Below, piece by piece: positions 63,967 to 64,000 of a stretch of DNA of 64,000 nt (the first letter of the stretch is position 1; each line of letters opens with the position of its first letter). Source of the stretch: Poseidonocella sp. HB161398 (GTDB taxonomy: Bacteria; Pseudomonadota; Alphaproteobacteria; Rhodobacterales; Rhodobacteraceae); NCBI RefSeq assembly GCF_005870025.1, contig NZ_VATA01000010.1:1-64000 (forward strand), in the 5' to 3' direction. The position numbers and the translations under genes were made by a program. The notes beneath the pieces were generated by a model. It was not told the origin of the DNA, searched no databases, and saw nothing but the letters and a program-made list of their open reading frames with translations.

Positions 63967-64000
63967 CCAAATCCCTGCCTGCCATCGGGGTCCTCCTCAC
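63849..64000 (-). CDS. Possible partial small protein, cut by the window edge
   Basis: A minus-strand frame enters from the right edge and stops with TAA at 63849-63851. It reads GFGQEERLLELLADTLADQL and then LLEAVRGGAAEGRFPPIQ, a leucine-rich helical and protein-like pattern. No family was recognised and the start is outside the window. It overlaps the run-on part of the hsdR fragment, which supports that part being non-coding. Confidence 0.35.
   Translation of the reverse strand, partial: EEDPDGRQGFGQEERLLELLADTLADQLLEAVRGGAAEGRFPPIQSQRR

Overview
The window is GC-rich DNA with tightly packed, often overlapping genes. It looks like chromosomal DNA of a Rhodobacteraceae-type alphaproteobacterium. 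Pointers are a fdsGBACD formate dehydrogenase operon, a fused DctQM TRAP permease, an RTX-Hint protein, a complete Na+-translocating NQR and KpsE/KpsT capsule export genes. NQR together with NhaA suggests a salt-exposed, probably marine lifestyle (inference). The species cannot be named from the sequence alone.

Layout. 1-800: the 3' end of an IS5-type insertion sequence abutting the remains of a degraded gene. 1225-8361: fdsG-fdsB-fdsA-fdsC-fdsD (NAD-dependent molybdenum formate dehydrogenase), followed by a membrane-anchored MoeB/ThiF-like protein. 8434-17000: housekeeping and envelope genes (M3 oligopeptidase, dapD, LOG-family protein, tspO, a membrane cytochrome c, a NYN-LOTUS protein, an I78 inhibitor lipoprotein, a YeaQ-type protein). 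17094-21842: a TRAP transporter operon with a BASS-like membrane protein and an Asp/Glu racemase-family enzyme. 21990-22064: tRNA-Gln(TTG). 22178-25150: kpsT-kpsE-kdsA. 25240-31230: nhaA, a D-lactate dehydrogenase-type flavoprotein, an LLM monooxygenase and a phospholipase D-type lipoprotein. 31294-36790: clpB behind a possible heat-shock promoter, pyrF, and the qmcA/nfeD pair. 36913-47487: a DUF2254 protein, dadA behind a tandem glycine riboswitch, dinB and a NUDIX gene starting back to back, an SMR exporter, an HxlR regulator with a divergent NmrA-type gene, an IMPACT-type protein, cysK, an ABC-2 exporter and a secreted phosphoesterase. 47619-55071: nqrABCDEF, with apbE and nqrM diverging from it. 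These two supply covalent FMN attachment and NQR maturation. 55245-61565: a large RTX-Hint protein, a CBS protein with a coupled micro-protein, and an MFS/TetR divergent pair.

The right end (61566-64000) is a decaying mobile region. It holds about 700 bp without a recognisable gene and a frameshifted IS5-family transposase carrying two copies, in opposite orientation, of a 38-bp hairpin repeat. The IS end lies directly on a beheaded hsdR fragment from a type I restriction system.

Most interesting points: the tandem glycine riboswitch in front of dadA, the 38-bp repeat pair with 7-bp flanking direct repeats inside a dead transposase, the operator-like palindrome and unusual gene set of the TRAP operon, the capsule genes without an adjacent permease gene and with an extended KpsE, and the IMPACT-like protein.
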